Part shown: in pieces, positions 24,240 through 35,800 of the stretch
Layout of the letters: every line of letters starts with the position of its first letter
Position numbering within the stretch: the stretch's first letter is position 1
NCBI GenBank assembly: GCA_038025085.1
Contig: CM076147.1
Location: 1,865,001-1,929,000, forward strand
Reading direction: 5' to 3'
From: Tetragonia tetragonoides
Lineage: Eukaryota; Streptophyta; Magnoliopsida; Caryophyllales; Aizoaceae
DNA: 64,000 nucleotides
The notes under the pieces: generated by a model
Databases searched by the model: none
Seen by the model: the letters and a program-made list of their open reading frames with translations, nothing else
Told to the model about the DNA's origin: nothing
Program-made: the position numbers and the translations under genes

Positions 24240-24640
24240 ATCTTTCTTTTTCTTACCTACTAAAACAAATAAATTGTATGTTAAATCAGGTCTCTCCAAA
24301 ACAAACGAAAAGACAGTCTCATATGAGAACTTAGGTGTGTTCTTTTCCACTTATTTGGTCAGTAGTTCGTTCACTTCAGTTTAGTTCAAAAACATAATTG
24401 CCACTATACTTCCAAATAAGCTCTACCAACAAAAGCCTTTTGTCTCCAACAGTTCGTTTTGGTAAGTAAATTGGTAGGAAAAGTAAGGAAGTGATACAAA
24501 ACTGTTGCAATTTAAATGTTTAGTTGACCAAATAAAAGGTAAAGAAGTAAGGAAGATGTAGTCTCTAATTACAGATTTCCCGTTTAAAGCAGTTCTATGA
24601 GAACTGCTTTTATTTTCTTCTTGTAGAATACATCTTACAT
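24240..24640. other. Intergenic spacer, nothing recognised
   Basis: Lies between the LINE and the 3' flank of the LRR gene. Contains a GGTGTGTTCTTTTCCACTTA block like that near 28220 and 40790, probably a dispersed element end. No coding sequence seen. Confidence 0.35.
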
Positions 24641-24759
24641 GACTACATAGATTTATTTCTTGTAATTATTTGTCTACATGGATTCTACTTGATATGTGAA
24701 AACATAATACATCACTCATCACACAAACAGAAAAATGAATATCCATAATTAACATGGTC

Positions 24760-26613
24760 TCAAATCTTATCATTGTTCTCTTTGCTCAAGCAGCGTTTCA
24801 GGAACAACAGAGTTCCAACTAGTAGAGCAATTGCTGAGACTACTATTACCCATGTCCAGATAAGTCTCTTTCTCTTGTTAGTCTTAAAACAAAGTGGGAA
24901 GCTTCTATCCAATGGACTTGTATATCCTGTCACGCACAGCCCTGGATTACCCAAAAAGTTGTCTGCCAGACCGCCTTTGATAAACTCAACAGGAACTGGA
25001 CCATAAAGATGATTATTTGACAAGTTAACAGTGTTAGGGAGTAATTCAGATAGGTTCTGAGGTATAATCCCTGTCAACTGGTTGTTGGACAGGTCAAGAT
25101 CATTCAGCAACTTCAGCTTTGACAGTGAACCGGGAATGGAAGAAGTGAAGTTGTTGCTTTTTAGTAACAAGAGATTTAACTTCTTGAGGTTACCAAGCTC
25201 AAAGGGTATAGGTCCAGATAGAAGATTGTTGCTTAGATCAATTTTCCCTAATTTGACAGCTTCAGAGATCTCTGATGGCAGACTCCCAGATAACTTGTTG
25301 TGCTGAGCAAAGAATTCTGACATGTTTTTAGCATGTTTGATTGTTGTCGATATCACTCCCGTGAACTGATTCTTAGCTAAATCAATGATGTTCGCCCGGG
25401 GGAGACCAAATATTCCCTCAGGTGGCGAGCCAACCAACTGATTGTCACTCACACGAAAACGTATGAGTGACGTGCACTTTGCGTACCCTTCAGGTATCTG
25501 GCCAGTAAACTTGTTAGAAAGAGCACAAAAGTACAAGAGTTTACCTCCTCTGCAGATGTTGGGTGGTAATTTACCAGATAGGCGATTCATTGACAGATCT
25601 ACTGCAATCATAGTTGATGAATTCCCAAGATTCTGGGGAACTTCACCTGTCAGATAATTCATATAGAAGGATAGGAAGCTCAAAGTATTCGAGTCTCCCA
25701 GAGAAGCTGGAATTTGTCCAGTGAGGCTGTTGTTGTAAAGCTGTAAGACTTTGAGTTTAGGAAGGTGGCCTATTATATCTGGTATTCTTCCTGTCAGTAA
25801 GTTCACTGACATGTCGACCTCTGTTAGCTCTGTTATATTTCCCAACTCTTGTGGGATAGTGCCTGTGAGCTGATTGTAGTAAAGCATCAAAAACTTCAGA
25901 TTCTTCAGCCTTCCTAGCTCCGGCGGAATTTGGCCATTAAGGTAGTTACCACTCAGCTCAAGATCAACAAGGGATGTCATATTTCCTATTGATGGCAGGA
26001 TACGCCCTTGAAGTGAGGTGGTTGAAAGGACCAAGGTTTTGAGCCTTGTCAACCGAGTGATATTCTCTGGAAGTTCCCAGTAGTTCAGATTTTCGTTCTC
26101 GTTGAAATTTACCTCCTCAAGATCGGTGAGGTTGGTAATGGACATGGGAAAATCTCCTGTGAATAGATTGGATTCTAAGTCGAGCACTCGAAGAGATTTC
26201 ATTTGGGAGAAATTTGGCAGCTTTCCTTTGAGATACAAGTAACTCATGTCGAGCTCTTCCAAGAGAGAGCAATTGGTGATGCCATCTGGAAAACTTCCCT
26301 GGAGAAAGTTGCTACTGATATCAAGTGCATGTAGCTCTGGGAGATAGGTGCACACATCTGGTGGAAACGAGCCTTTAAGCGACATTCCTGAAATGTTCAT
26401 CTTTGTAACTTGGCCCTGTATATTACAGGTGATTCCGGTGTAGTTACAGTATAAGCTCTCTCCCTTGGCCCGCCAATCAGATAAAGCATTGCTTGAGAGC
26501 GAGCTTTTCATGAGGGTGAAATATTTAGATTGCTTATCACTTGCTGCTCGTAGAGGGTTAACGAGCAAAAGTAATACTATGAAAGATGATAACCAGTTAC
26601 GATGAAGAGCCAT
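24760..26613 (-). CDS. Kinase-less CEPR1/XIP1-like LRR receptor-like protein (copy B)
   Basis: A single uninterrupted 617-residue frame. Residues 1-23 form a signal peptide (MALHRNWLSSFIVLLLLVN...). An N-terminal cap with the Cys pair CNYTGITC follows, then about twenty plant-type LRRs (LxxLxLxxNxLxGxIP), a C-terminal cap (GNPGLCVTGY) and one transmembrane helix at about 586-605. The 12-residue basic/acidic tail ends ENNDKI. LRR order and signature stretches (NCSLLEELDMS, MKSLRVLDLESN, LTSLVDLELSGNYL, VLQLYNNSLTG) match CEPR1/XIP1, the Arabidopsis receptor for CEP peptides. CEPR1 continues with a full kinase; here a TGA follows the juxtamembrane residues, and I see no kinase remnant downstream. 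Copy A ends identically, so this architecture predates the duplication. It is likely an apoplast-facing membrane protein that binds a peptide or co-receptor without its own kinase, perhaps as a modulator or decoy. That role is inferred. A recent pseudogene that has kept its frame is possible. Confidence 0.85.
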   Translation of the reverse strand: MALHRNWLSSFIVLLLLVNPLRAASDKQSKYFTLMKSSLSSNALSDWRAKGESLYCNYTGITCNIQGQVTKMNISGMSLKGSFPPDVCTYLPELHALDISSNFLQGSFPDGITNCSLLEELDMSYLYLKGKLPNFSQMKSLRVLDLESNLFTGDFPMSITNLTDLEEVNFNENENLNYWELPENITRLTRLKTLVLSTTSLQGRILPSIGNMTSLVDLELSGNYLNGQIPPELGRLKNLKFLMLYYNQLTGTIPQELGNITELTEVDMSVNLLTGRIPDIIGHLPKLKVLQLYNNSLTGQIPASLGDSNTLSFLSFYMNYLTGEVPQNLGNSSTMIAVDLSMNRLSGKLPPNICRGGKLLYFCALSNKFTGQIPEGYAKCTSLIRFRVSDNQLVGSPPEGIFGLPRANIIDLAKNQFTGVISTTIKHAKNMSEFFAQHNKLSGSLPSEISEAVKLGKIDLSNNLLSGPIPFELGNLKKLNLLLLKSNNFTSSIPGSLSKLKLLNDLDLSNNQLTGIIPQNLSELLPNTVNLSNNHLYGPVPVEFIKGGLADNFLGNPGLCVTGYTSPLDRSFPLCFKTNKRKRLIWTWVIVVSAIALLVGTLLFLKRCLSKENNDKI

Positions 26614-26952
26614 GGGAACTTGGCAAGGATGGGAGAAACAGAGAATACATGAATAAGGTTGTTGATTGTTATTACTTATCTTTGCATAAAGATCAAATAA
26701 GATTTATGCTATGTCTTCTAAGACTTGTGAAAGGTGAAAACACAGTGAAAAGAAAAATCAAATGCAGGAATAAGTTCCTGCTATAGTGCTATGTAGTTCC
26801 CACTTGCAAAAAGATGAATAAACTGGCCTATGCTATGTTAGATTGTTAGTTCAATTATCAATATTCAGGGGCCACAATAGTAATCAATGTGAAAGTATTA
26901 AAGTGGTGAGCTCAGAGAATTCTCATATGCTATCTGGATTATATATATCCAG

Positions 26953-27256
26953 TTAACGAGCAAAAGTAATAATGTGACAGGTGAGAAGATGTTACGATGA
27001 AGAGCCATGGCAAGGATGGGAGGAGTTGAGAATACAGTAAAGAGTAATTTGTTAATGCAGTTGTCGAATGGTAGAAGGTTTACATATCTTTGCATAGTGA
27101 TCAAAAGGGGTATATGATGTGTCTATTAAGACTCATGAAAAGTGAAAACCCAGTCAAAAAGAAAAATTGAATGCAGGAATTAGATCCTTCTATGTATTCC
27201 CCACTTGTAAAAGATGAATAAACTTATCTATGCTATGCAGTTCAATTATCAAATAC
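26953..27256 (-). pseudogene. 5' fragment of a CEPR1-like LRR gene (copy C)
   Basis: On the minus strand, 27008 to about 26953 encodes MALHRNIFSPVTLLLLLVN, nearly the signal peptide of the intact gene (MALHRNWLSSFIVLLLLVN). Similarity then stops and the frame ends after 36 codons (to 26898). Sequence upstream (27009-27256) matches the upstream region of the intact gene (26614 to about 26850), including ATGCAGGAATTAGATCCTT-type blocks and the A-rich leader. It is a tandem-duplicate promoter and start truncated before the LRRs. A LINE RNase H fragment begins where the similarity ends. Confidence 0.75.
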
Positions 27257-27425
27257 TAGTGTGTCGTGGTCCTTTGTGCATTGCGAAGGTAATAAGGTTG
27301 CTTATGAACTTGCGCATGTGCAACTGTGGGTAGTAGGTAGTCGAATCTGGGATGATGTGTTTTTCCTAAAGAATGTTAATGTAGCTATTATGACTGATTT
27401 GGAGGTATTAATGGAACATCGGCAA
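27257..27425 (+). pseudogene. LINE RNase H C-terminal fragment
   Basis: Translates as SWSFVHCEGNKVAYELAHVQ, then WVVGSRIW and a degenerate end. It corresponds to the last RNase H block of the LINE at 48397-49350 (VWSFVRRDGNRVAHEVAHVL, PWEVG). The catalytic His-type region (N.VA.E.AH) is recognisable. It starts abruptly at the end of LRR copy C and has no upstream RT. Confidence 0.7.
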
Positions 27426-27456
27426 TCGCTTGTCGATCTTTCACTCGATAAAAAAA

Positions 27457-27546
27457 TAATAATACATTGATGAGTTCAGGCACAAACTTATAATACATTG
27501 ATGAGCTCGGACACAAACTTAATAATACATTGATGAGCTCAGGCAC
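27457..27546. repeat. Three-copy ~31-bp tandem repeat
   Basis: Three consecutive copies of a unit with AATACATTGATGAG(C/T)TC and (A/G)GACACAAACTT, differing by a few bases. Probably replication slippage at the end of the LINE fragment. Confidence 0.85.
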
Positions 27547-28610
27547 ACATGTTAAAGTTTGTATGATTAGATACTCCATCCTTATTCTTGTTAGACTACT
27601 CGGAACCTCTGGGTCAGGGTTGAGCCTTTCTCAACCCGAACCCGAAAACGACCCAACCTGTAAACGATCCTAACTCGTTGCAACTGAACCCGAACTCGAC
27701 CCATTTGACAGGTGTATGCATTCATTTTTTTGGGATTAACTACTCTATTCCCTCACCTTACTCATTTTTTTTTGCCATCTTAATTCCGTGATCAATGTTT
27801 TGTACCAGCGTTTAAAAGTGTTCTTTTTAGTGAATTGGACCGATTTAGATTGGACTGAATTGAATTAAATTGAACTGAATAGTAATATGTGAGAGAAAAA
27901 GTAGATTACAGAATTGAACTGAGTTAAATCGAACAAATTAGTGAGTAAGACTCTGTTTGCTTCAACTTACTTTTACTTAAATTTAATTTAGTCCAGTTCG
28001 ATTCAGTTCACTTCATGTGTAACTCTATCCGTCATATAACTTTTTATTCCTAAATAAATTAATGATGATAACTTATCATCGAAAAGATCTCAAAGCATAC
28101 TTTCAAATGAGTTCAATATTGAATATGTTTGGACGAATTTTAAATGGTTAACCGACAAGTTAAAAAAAACCAGTTCAGTTCATTTCAGTTAACTTAATGA
28201 TTCAAGGGGAGCCTAAGTGGAAAAGAACATTGAACACACCTTCATATAATGCGACCAACGTAAGTCCATATTCTTCCTGATTGTTGTAGTCGATTATTAT
28301 CCTTTAAAATTGAGCGTTTGTGCGTCACCTCACCCTCAATTATTTTCGTTTAGGGTATAAGCAATAAAAATTGGCGGTGTCAAAGGCCCAGACCTCTGTT
28401 GTGCATTAGAATTTAGGTAGATCAGTACCTATTCGCTGGACCTGTGTCCAATCAAATTGGCTGGACCAGCCCAGTCCACGAGCGGGCAAGAAGACCTTCG
28501 GCCTTCGCGTTTGTTTTAAATCATAATACCGGTCTTTTTGAAATTATCAAACTCAATTTTCGGGTGGTGGGGACCACTACTTCCAACTATTCTTGTTTTT
28601 TTTTTTTGGA
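27547..28610. other. Intergenic; possible decayed DNA element
   Basis: 27620-27715 is rich in ACCCGAACCCGA-type motifs, seen again at 37485-37545 in the same orientation; such blocks are common at ends of plant DNA elements. Between about 27815 and 28245 the ends resemble each other inverted (left AGTGTTCTTTTTAGTGAATT, right reads ATGTTCTTTTCCACTTAGG), suggesting a decayed non-autonomous transposon. No gene seen. Confidence 0.3.
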
Positions 28611-28611
28611 G

Positions 28612-29873
28612 GTTGTTACCCGTGTGCCTCATAGACGCGGTTAAACGTCAATGCGGGTGACGTGGAGTGTTTTAGTACAAAAAAAGCTTTGACAGTAAAA
28701 AACGTAACCAAGGACATTTTGGGAATCCCATATACGCGTATAAATCCCTCTGCCTCTCTCTCTCTCTCTCTCTCTCTCTCTAGCTCAGTAGCTCCATTGA
28801 TTCCTCTTCGAGCTCAAACCCATGCTCAATCTTCACGCTCATTGCTGCTTTCCTACTTCCCACCCAATACTCATCAAAATTATTAACACCGTTATAGAAA
28901 AACCCAATTAAGCTATTATAGAACCCCCCAAATTAAAACTCCAGAAAAAAAGGAAAACCCCATTAAATAGGAAAATTGCTATGTTAGTGAAGTTAATCGA
29001 TCTGCTCTTTGGATTTGGAGTGTTCAAGGATGAAATTCACAAATTGAAGTTTCTAATGCAGCAACGGAAGGCCATTGTTTGCTTATAATGCTCGGATGTG
29101 ATTTCGATGAGAATTTCTGCAGTAATTTTTAATAGATTACATATGGGAAGCGAATTAGAGTGTTGAGGGTCGTGATGGCTTTCTTTTTGCTTGAGGTTTG
29201 CAAGGACTTCGTCTTCATCCTGTTTTGAGATAGAGAGGGCATGTTTAATTGCATTGATTTACACTATACAAATAAATACAAGTGATTTTGGTGATTTTTT
29301 CTCTCTCATCTGAACTCACAACAATGGCAGATGAGGAAAACCTTTTATCTGCATCAAGTGAGAGACTACTCGTATAGTACTGGCCTTTTTTTTAGGACTA
29401 AAATGTTGCATGCGTTTCGGGATTTGGCGTGATTGATTTTTCATTTAATCGCCAACACCACCGCCATTAATGGGGCTTCTTTCTCTGATCTTATCAATAG
29501 GCTCTTTTGAATGGGTGGTGGTGATGGAGATTTCCACGGTTGTTCAATAGAATGATGGAAGGTTGGGCTAGGAAAAAGCAAGGGAGATCAAGTTGATATT
29601 GATCAATTGACTGATGGAGGCAGGGGAAGAGAGAGAATGAAGTGTGGAGATGGTAAAACTGAGAATAGAATAAAATATTGCTGGAAAAAATACGCATGCC
29701 ATTTTTCTTGCATTGGGAGTATAATATACGTTTGGTGCATTCTTGGAATATTCCCTCTTTTACCCCCGCCAATCTTCTTTCCCAATACGCTTTACTACTT
29801 TTCTCAAATATGTACTAAAAGGTATCCACGTCAGCAACATAGACGCAAAAACCCGTCTGCCTCATAGACGGGT
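28612..29873. mobile_element. Candidate inverted-repeat element with terminal hairpins
   Basis: The left end reads GTTACCCGTGTGCC and the right end, on the other strand, GTTACCCGTCTATGAGG; inward both reach GACGTGGA at the same distance (about 45 bases). Each end is itself a hairpin: right CCCGTCT/AGACGGG around GCCTCAT, left a decayed version with the same loop. No clear target duplication was found, so the borders are tentative. The interior has a (CT)n leader-like tract and a short frame starting MLVKLIDLLFGFGVFKDEI at 28981, which I do not recognise. A captured gene fragment is possible. Confidence 0.4.
28754..28781. repeat. (CT)n microsatellite
   Basis: About 14 CT units in a pyrimidine-rich stretch, like a plant 5' leader but without a convincing gene downstream. 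Confidence 0.9.
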
Positions 29874-29889
29874 AACATTCGGGTTTTTT

Positions 29890-30098
29890 TTGGTAAGGGT
29901 CTTCGACTCTTACTTTGTTTCTTAGTTTAATTTTCTTTTTTTCTTTGATGGGAAGTTTATTTCCTTGTGGTGGGGACCACTAATTCCAACTTTTTTTTTT
30001 TGTTTTTTTTTTTTTTTGTTTTGTAAGGGTCTTCGTCTCTCACTTTATTTCTTAGTTTAACTTTCTTTTTTTTCTTTGATGGGAAGTTTATTCCCTTT
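29890..30098. repeat. Two-copy ~120-bp tandem duplication
   Basis: 29890-29955 and 30012-30092 share GTAAGGGTCTTCG, CTTAGTTTAA and TTTGATGGGAAGTTTATT in the same order. The T-rich GTGGTGGGGACCACTA block between them also occurs at 28565. Confidence 0.7.
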
Positions 30099-30109
30099 CA
30101 CCATCAATG

Positions 30110-31525
30110 AACCTCAAGTTTATAGTTTTATAGCATATAAATAATTAGAGTATTTTAAATAAATATTATGTTTATACCTTATGAACAATTAGACTATTTT
30201 AAATAAACATTACGTTTATACCATATGAACAATTAGACTATTTTAAATAAACCTTGTGTTTATACCTTATGAACAATTAGACTATTTTAGATGAACCTTG
30301 CGTTTATACCTTATGAATAATTAGACTATTTTAGATGAACATTGCGTTTATACCTTATGAACAATCAGACTATTTTAAATGAACATTGCATTTATACCTT
30401 ATGAACAATCAGACTATTTAAATGAACATTGCGTTTATACCTTATGAACAATTAGACTATTTAAATAATGAACAGTGCGTTTATACCTTATGAACCATTA
30501 GACTATTTAAAATGAACCTTGCACTTATACCTTATGAACAATTAGACTATTTTAAATGAACATTGTGTTTGTACCTTATGAACAATTCGATTATTTTAAA
30601 TGAACCTTGCGTTTATACCTTATGAACAATTAGACTATTTAACATGAACGTTGCGTTATACCTTATGAACAATTAGACTAATTAAAATGAACATTGCGTT
30701 TATACCTTATGAACAATTAGACTATTTTAATTATTAGAACCTTACGTTTATCGTGTATGAACTATCAGACTATTTTTAGTGAACCTTGAGTTTATACCTT
30801 ATGAACAAGTAGACTATTTAAAATGAACATTGCGTTTATACCTTATGAACAATTAGACTATTTTAAATGAACATTGCGTTTATACCTTATGAACAATTAG
30901 AATATTTAAAATGAACCTTGCGTTTATACCTTATGAACAATTAGACTATTTTAAATGAACATTGCGTTTATAACTTATGAACAATTAGGCTATTTTAAAT
31001 GAATCTTGCGTTTATTCCTTATGAACAATTAGACTATTTTAAATGAACATTGCGTTTATACCTTATGAACAATTAGACTATTTTAAATGAACATTGCGTT
31101 TATACCTTGTGAACAATTAGACTATTTTAATTATTAGAACCTTACGTTTATCGTGTATGAACTATTAGACTAGTTTTAGTGAACCTTAACTTTATACCTG
31201 ATGAACTATTAGACTATTTTAAATGAACCTTATCTTTATCGCTTCATCAATTATTAGGCTTTATTTACAATGAATATTAAATTGATAACTTATAAACTAT
31301 CAGAATAACTTTTTTGTTTGGTTGAATTATTAGACTAATTTTAATGAACCTTATGTCTATCGCTTATGAACTATTTTAAATGAACCTTACATTTATTATG
31401 TATGAACTATCAGACTATTTTTAATGAACCTGCATTTATCATGTATGAACTATCAGACTATTTTTAATGAACCTTACGTCTATCGATTATGAACTATAAG
31501 ACTATATTTAATAAACTTTACATTG
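30110..31525 (+). repeat. Minisatellite array, ~42-bp unit, forward
   Basis: Roughly 33 diverged copies of a unit with GAAC(A/C)TTGCGTTTATACC, TTATGAACAATTAGAC and TATTTTAAAT. A variant with TTATTAGAACCTTACG and ATCGTGTATGAACTAT occurs at 30731 and again at 31131, exactly 400 bp apart, so part of the array was amplified as a higher-order unit. The last part (from about 31190) is more diverged. The same unit forms an inverted array at 32870-35880. Confidence 0.93.
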
Positions 31526-32209
31526 AGGTTTTTTTTACTTGCCAGTAAACATCTATGTTTAAATTTTTTCCTCAAAATAACTAATCAACTTCCCTCAAAG
31601 CTAGCGCTAATCGAACCACCTCTGATTTCTTAACTAAAAAAGAAATCATCATCAAAAGAAAAAGAAAAAAAGAAATAAAAAAATTGCATTAAAAAAAAAT
31701 TCAAACAATGGCAAATCAATGACCACCGTACAACCAACAACCCCACCACCACTAACCAGCCACCTCCACCACCTCTCCACCACCAGCCCAACCCATCAAT
31801 GGCCGGCGGTGATTTCTCCCGCGAAATAAAGCGTCCCATTTTTTCTCTCTCTTAAGTTCACCCAAATCACCACTAGTTTCTCCCTAATTGGGTCTTGATG
31901 AACTCTAGAAATTGAGAGGAGTGTATATATTGCAATTTTATAATTTAATTTTTGAGTATCAAGTCACAAAAATCCAATTGAATTTTCATGAAGTTTTGAG
32001 GAGAGAGGGGGCGGTGGTTGTGGTCACGATCTGGTAGATGTGGGGGCGGTGGTCGAGACGTGATGTCGGTGGCTGATCGACTGGACGAGGTGCATGGACA
32101 GTGGTGGACTAGTGGTGGTGCATTGAGGTGGGTGATGAGTGTTGGGTGAAAAACTGAAAATACGCAAATGAGGATGATTTGACTATTTCTAGGGGTTTTA
32201 TTAAATTTT
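31526..32209. other. Spacer between the inverted arrays
   Basis: Contains a CCACC-rich block (31730-31820) and a GGTGG-rich block (31990-32130). Short proline- or glycine-type frames come from these biased tracts. No gene recognised. Confidence 0.5.
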
Positions 32210-32227
32210 ATTTATTATTCTTTTATT

Positions 32228-32794
32228 TATTTTTTTGAAAAAGGAATTGGAAATTTTCATTAATAGAAAAGCCATACGGCATCTACAATTAAAATAACCC
32301 TAGAATATACTAAATCAACAATAACAACACAATTTTTGCTAACAAGACAATTGACAAGGACACCTCGGTGCGACTCCCAACATGCGTAGTAACCATGTGC
32401 TTCCTTTGATGTATCTTCATCTTTAACGGAAGTGGAGATCTTCACCGTGAGCAAAGCAATCATTTGCCTACAAAACTTTGTTTGATACCATCGGTTGTAT
32501 GTATATCCGGTCCCCAAAATCATATTGAACTTATAAAATAGATATCGCACCATAGGCGAAAAGAGAATCCTACGAAGAGGAAGAAATGAAAATACCAATG
32601 AATTCCACAAAGGGAGAGAAATTTATTCCACCTGAAGCGAAAAAGAGTAGAAATTAGAGTCAAACTAGATGAAGAACATCAAATACAGGCCGGGAATGAC
32701 CTAAATCGGTCCTCCCGACCTGAAACTATAATGAAAGATGAGAAGAGGCAAAAGAGAAAAGCTAGGGTTTTGAGAGGAGAGAAAAAGGAGAGAG
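32228..32794 (-). mobile_element. Non-LTR retroposon with target duplication
   Basis: On the minus strand it begins TCTCTCTCC...AAAACCCTAGC and ends with ATGAAAATTTCC, CCTTTTTC and an A-rich tail. Direct repeats flank it (32210-32227 and 32795-32812; ATTTATTATTCTTTTATT). The mRNA-like start and A-rich end fit a LINE derivative or a processed transcript copy. A 116-codon frame (32260-32610) has no domain I recognise. It inserted into the spacer between the two arrays. Confidence 0.7.
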
Positions 32795-32869
32795 ATTTAT
32801 TATTCTTTTATTATTGTGTCTTTTGATCTGTTTTTCATTTATGCATTTTGTATACAACTCATTATTATA

Positions 32870-35800
32870 TGCACAAAAATATGGTTCATTTAAAGTAATC
32901 TAGTTGTTCATTTATTATGAACGTAAGGTTCATTTAAAATAGACTGATAGTTTATAACCCATAAAAGTAACGTTCACTTAAAATATCTTAATAATTCATA
33001 AGTTACAAACGCAATGTTCATTTAAAATAGTCTAATAATTTATAAGCTATAAACGTAAGGTTTATTTAAAATAGTCTAATAATTCATAACTTTTAAACGA
33101 AACGTTCAAATAAAATAGTCATATATATCATAAGCTATAAAAGTAAGATTCATTTAAAATAATTTAATAGTTCATAAATTATAAGCGTAAGGTTCATTTA
33201 AAATAGCCTAATAAAACTCCACCAAAAAAATAAATAGCCTAATAGAACTTCAGCTTCATGAGCAATCTTCCTCATCTCGTTGACGCTAGTGACTTTTGTT
33301 TTTCTTTTTCCTTTTCTTTTCCTTTGTTGACTCATGAGTAGTTTTGTTTCTTTTTGAGTAATATAAAAAGTTCATAAAAACAATTTAAAAGTTCATGACT
33401 AATCAATCACTAGTTTATTTAAAGTAGTCTAATACTCGAAGTTAATAAGGTATAAATGTAATGTTTATTTAAAATAGTCTAATAGTTCATACGTGGTAAA
33501 CGCAATGTTCATTTAAAATAGTCAAATAGTTCATACATAGTAAACGCAATGTTCATTTAAAATAGCCTAATAGTTCATACGTTGTAAACATAATGTTCAT
33601 TTAAAATAGCCTAATTGTTCATATGCTGTAAAGACAATCTTCATTTAAAATAGCATAATTGTTCATATGTTGTAAAGACAATGTTCATTTGAAATAGCCT
33701 AATATTTCATATGTGGTAATCGCAATGTTCATTTAAAATAGCCTAATAGTTCATACGTTGTAAACGCAATGTTTATTTAAAATAATCTAATAGTTCATAT
33801 GTCGTAAACGTAATGTTCATTTAAAATAACCTAATGATTCATACGTTGTAAAGACAATGTTCATTTAAAAATAGCCTAATAGTTCATATGTGGTAAACGC
33901 AATGTTCATTTAAAATAGTCTAATAGTTCATACGTTGTAAACGCAATTTTCATTTAAAATAACCTAATTGTTCATATGTGGTAGTGGTAAACGCAATGTT
34001 CATTTAAAATAGCCTAATTGTTCATATATGGTAAACACAATGTTCATTTAAAATAGCCTAGTAGTTTATATGTGGTAAACGCAATGTTCATTTAAAATAG
34101 TCTAATAGTTCATATGTCGTAAAAGCAATGTTTATTTAAAATAGCCTAATAGTTCATACGTGGTAAATACAATGTTCATTTAAAATAGCCAAATAGTTCA
34201 TATTCGTAAACGCAATGTTCATTTAAAATAGTCTAATAGTTCATACGTCGTAAACTTAATGTTCATTTAAAATAGTCTAATAGTTCATACGTTGTAAACG
34301 CAATGTTCATTTAAAATAGCCTAATAGTTCATATGTGGTAAACGCAATGTTCATTTAAAATAGCCTAATATTTCATACGTCGTAAACGCAATGTTCATTT
34401 AACATAGTCTAATAGTTCATACGTCGTAAACGCAATGTTCATTATTTTTATTGTTCATATATCGTAATCGCAATGTTCATTTAAAATAGCCTAATAGTTC
34501 GTATGTCGTAAACGCGATGTTCATTTAAAATAGCCTAATATTTCATACGTCATAAACACAATGTTCATTTAAAATAGCCTAATAGTTTATATGTCGTAAA
34601 CACAATGTTCATTAAGCATAGCCTAATAGTTCATATGTGGTAAACACAATGTTCATTTAAAATAGTCTAATAGTTCATATGTCGTAAACGCAATGTTCAT
34701 TTTAAATAGCCTAATAGCTCATACGTCGTAAACGCAATGTTCATATAAAACAGGCTAATAGTTCATACGTCGTAAGCGCAATGTTCCTTAAGAATAGCCT
34801 AATAGTTCATAATTTGTAAACACAATGTTCATAAAAAATAGTCTAATAGTTTATAAGTTGTAAACGCAATGTTCATTAAAAATAGCTTAATAGTTCATAA
34901 GTTGTAAACGCAATGTTCACTAAAAATAGCCTAATAATTCATAAATTGTAAAAGAAATGTTCATTAAAAATAGTCTAATCAAGAAAACTCAAAGGTATTT
35001 TCGTAATGTGCATATCAATTCTTTCTCCTCCCTACTCATCTTACACTCAGTTGCCACTTTACTTTCTCTCTCTTCTTGAAATTTTCATGTGCTCCAATGG
35101 ATTTTTGGGGATTAAAAATAAAAAGTTAATTCATGAAATATCTATATATAGATTTCTCTTCGTTTTTAGGGTTCATTAAATACCAATTTGAGGTGGGTTA
35201 ATGCTTTTCACAAAGAGAGAAAATCAAATGAATTGGTGCTTATTGGTGGTGGCTGGGTATGCTGAGATGATGGGATGGGTGGTGGCTAGGTGGTGATGCG
35301 AGGAGTTTAGAAGGCTTGGGTGGTGGCTAGACGGTGACGGTGGGCGAGGCGATGGGCGAGGGGCTAGTTAGGGGCAGTGATGATGACGAGCGATGATGAT
35401 TGATGACGACGATGATCGATGATAATGGTGAGTTGTGAATTTTGGCGGTGGATAGGAGAGAGAAAACAAATCAAAATGTGTTTTTCTTTTTTTGAGTGTA
35501 AAATAGTACATACCTAATAAATCATTTTTCATCATAAGTTCATAAAAATAATTATCTAAATGTTCATTGAAAATAGTTTAATAGTTCACAAGGTATATAC
35601 GTAAGGTTTATTTAGAATAGTCTACTAGCTCATAATTTACTAATGTAAGGTTCATTTAAAATAGTCTACTAGTTTATTAGCGATAAACGTAATGTTCATT
35701 ATAAATAGTCTAATTGTTCATAAGTGATAAACGTAAGGTTTATTATAAATAGTCTAATTGTTCATAAGCGATAAACGTGAGATTCATTATAAATACTCTA

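Noticed and set aside
24640..24760. A missing kinase exon downstream of the CEPR1-like gene
   Set aside because: No kinase motif in any frame down to the LINE at 24234. The stop and 3' flank are shared with copy A.
28981..29088. 35-codon frame starting MLVKLIDLLFGFG behind a CT-rich leader
   Set aside because: Too short and unrecognised to call as a gene. Kept only as a possible captured fragment within the candidate element.
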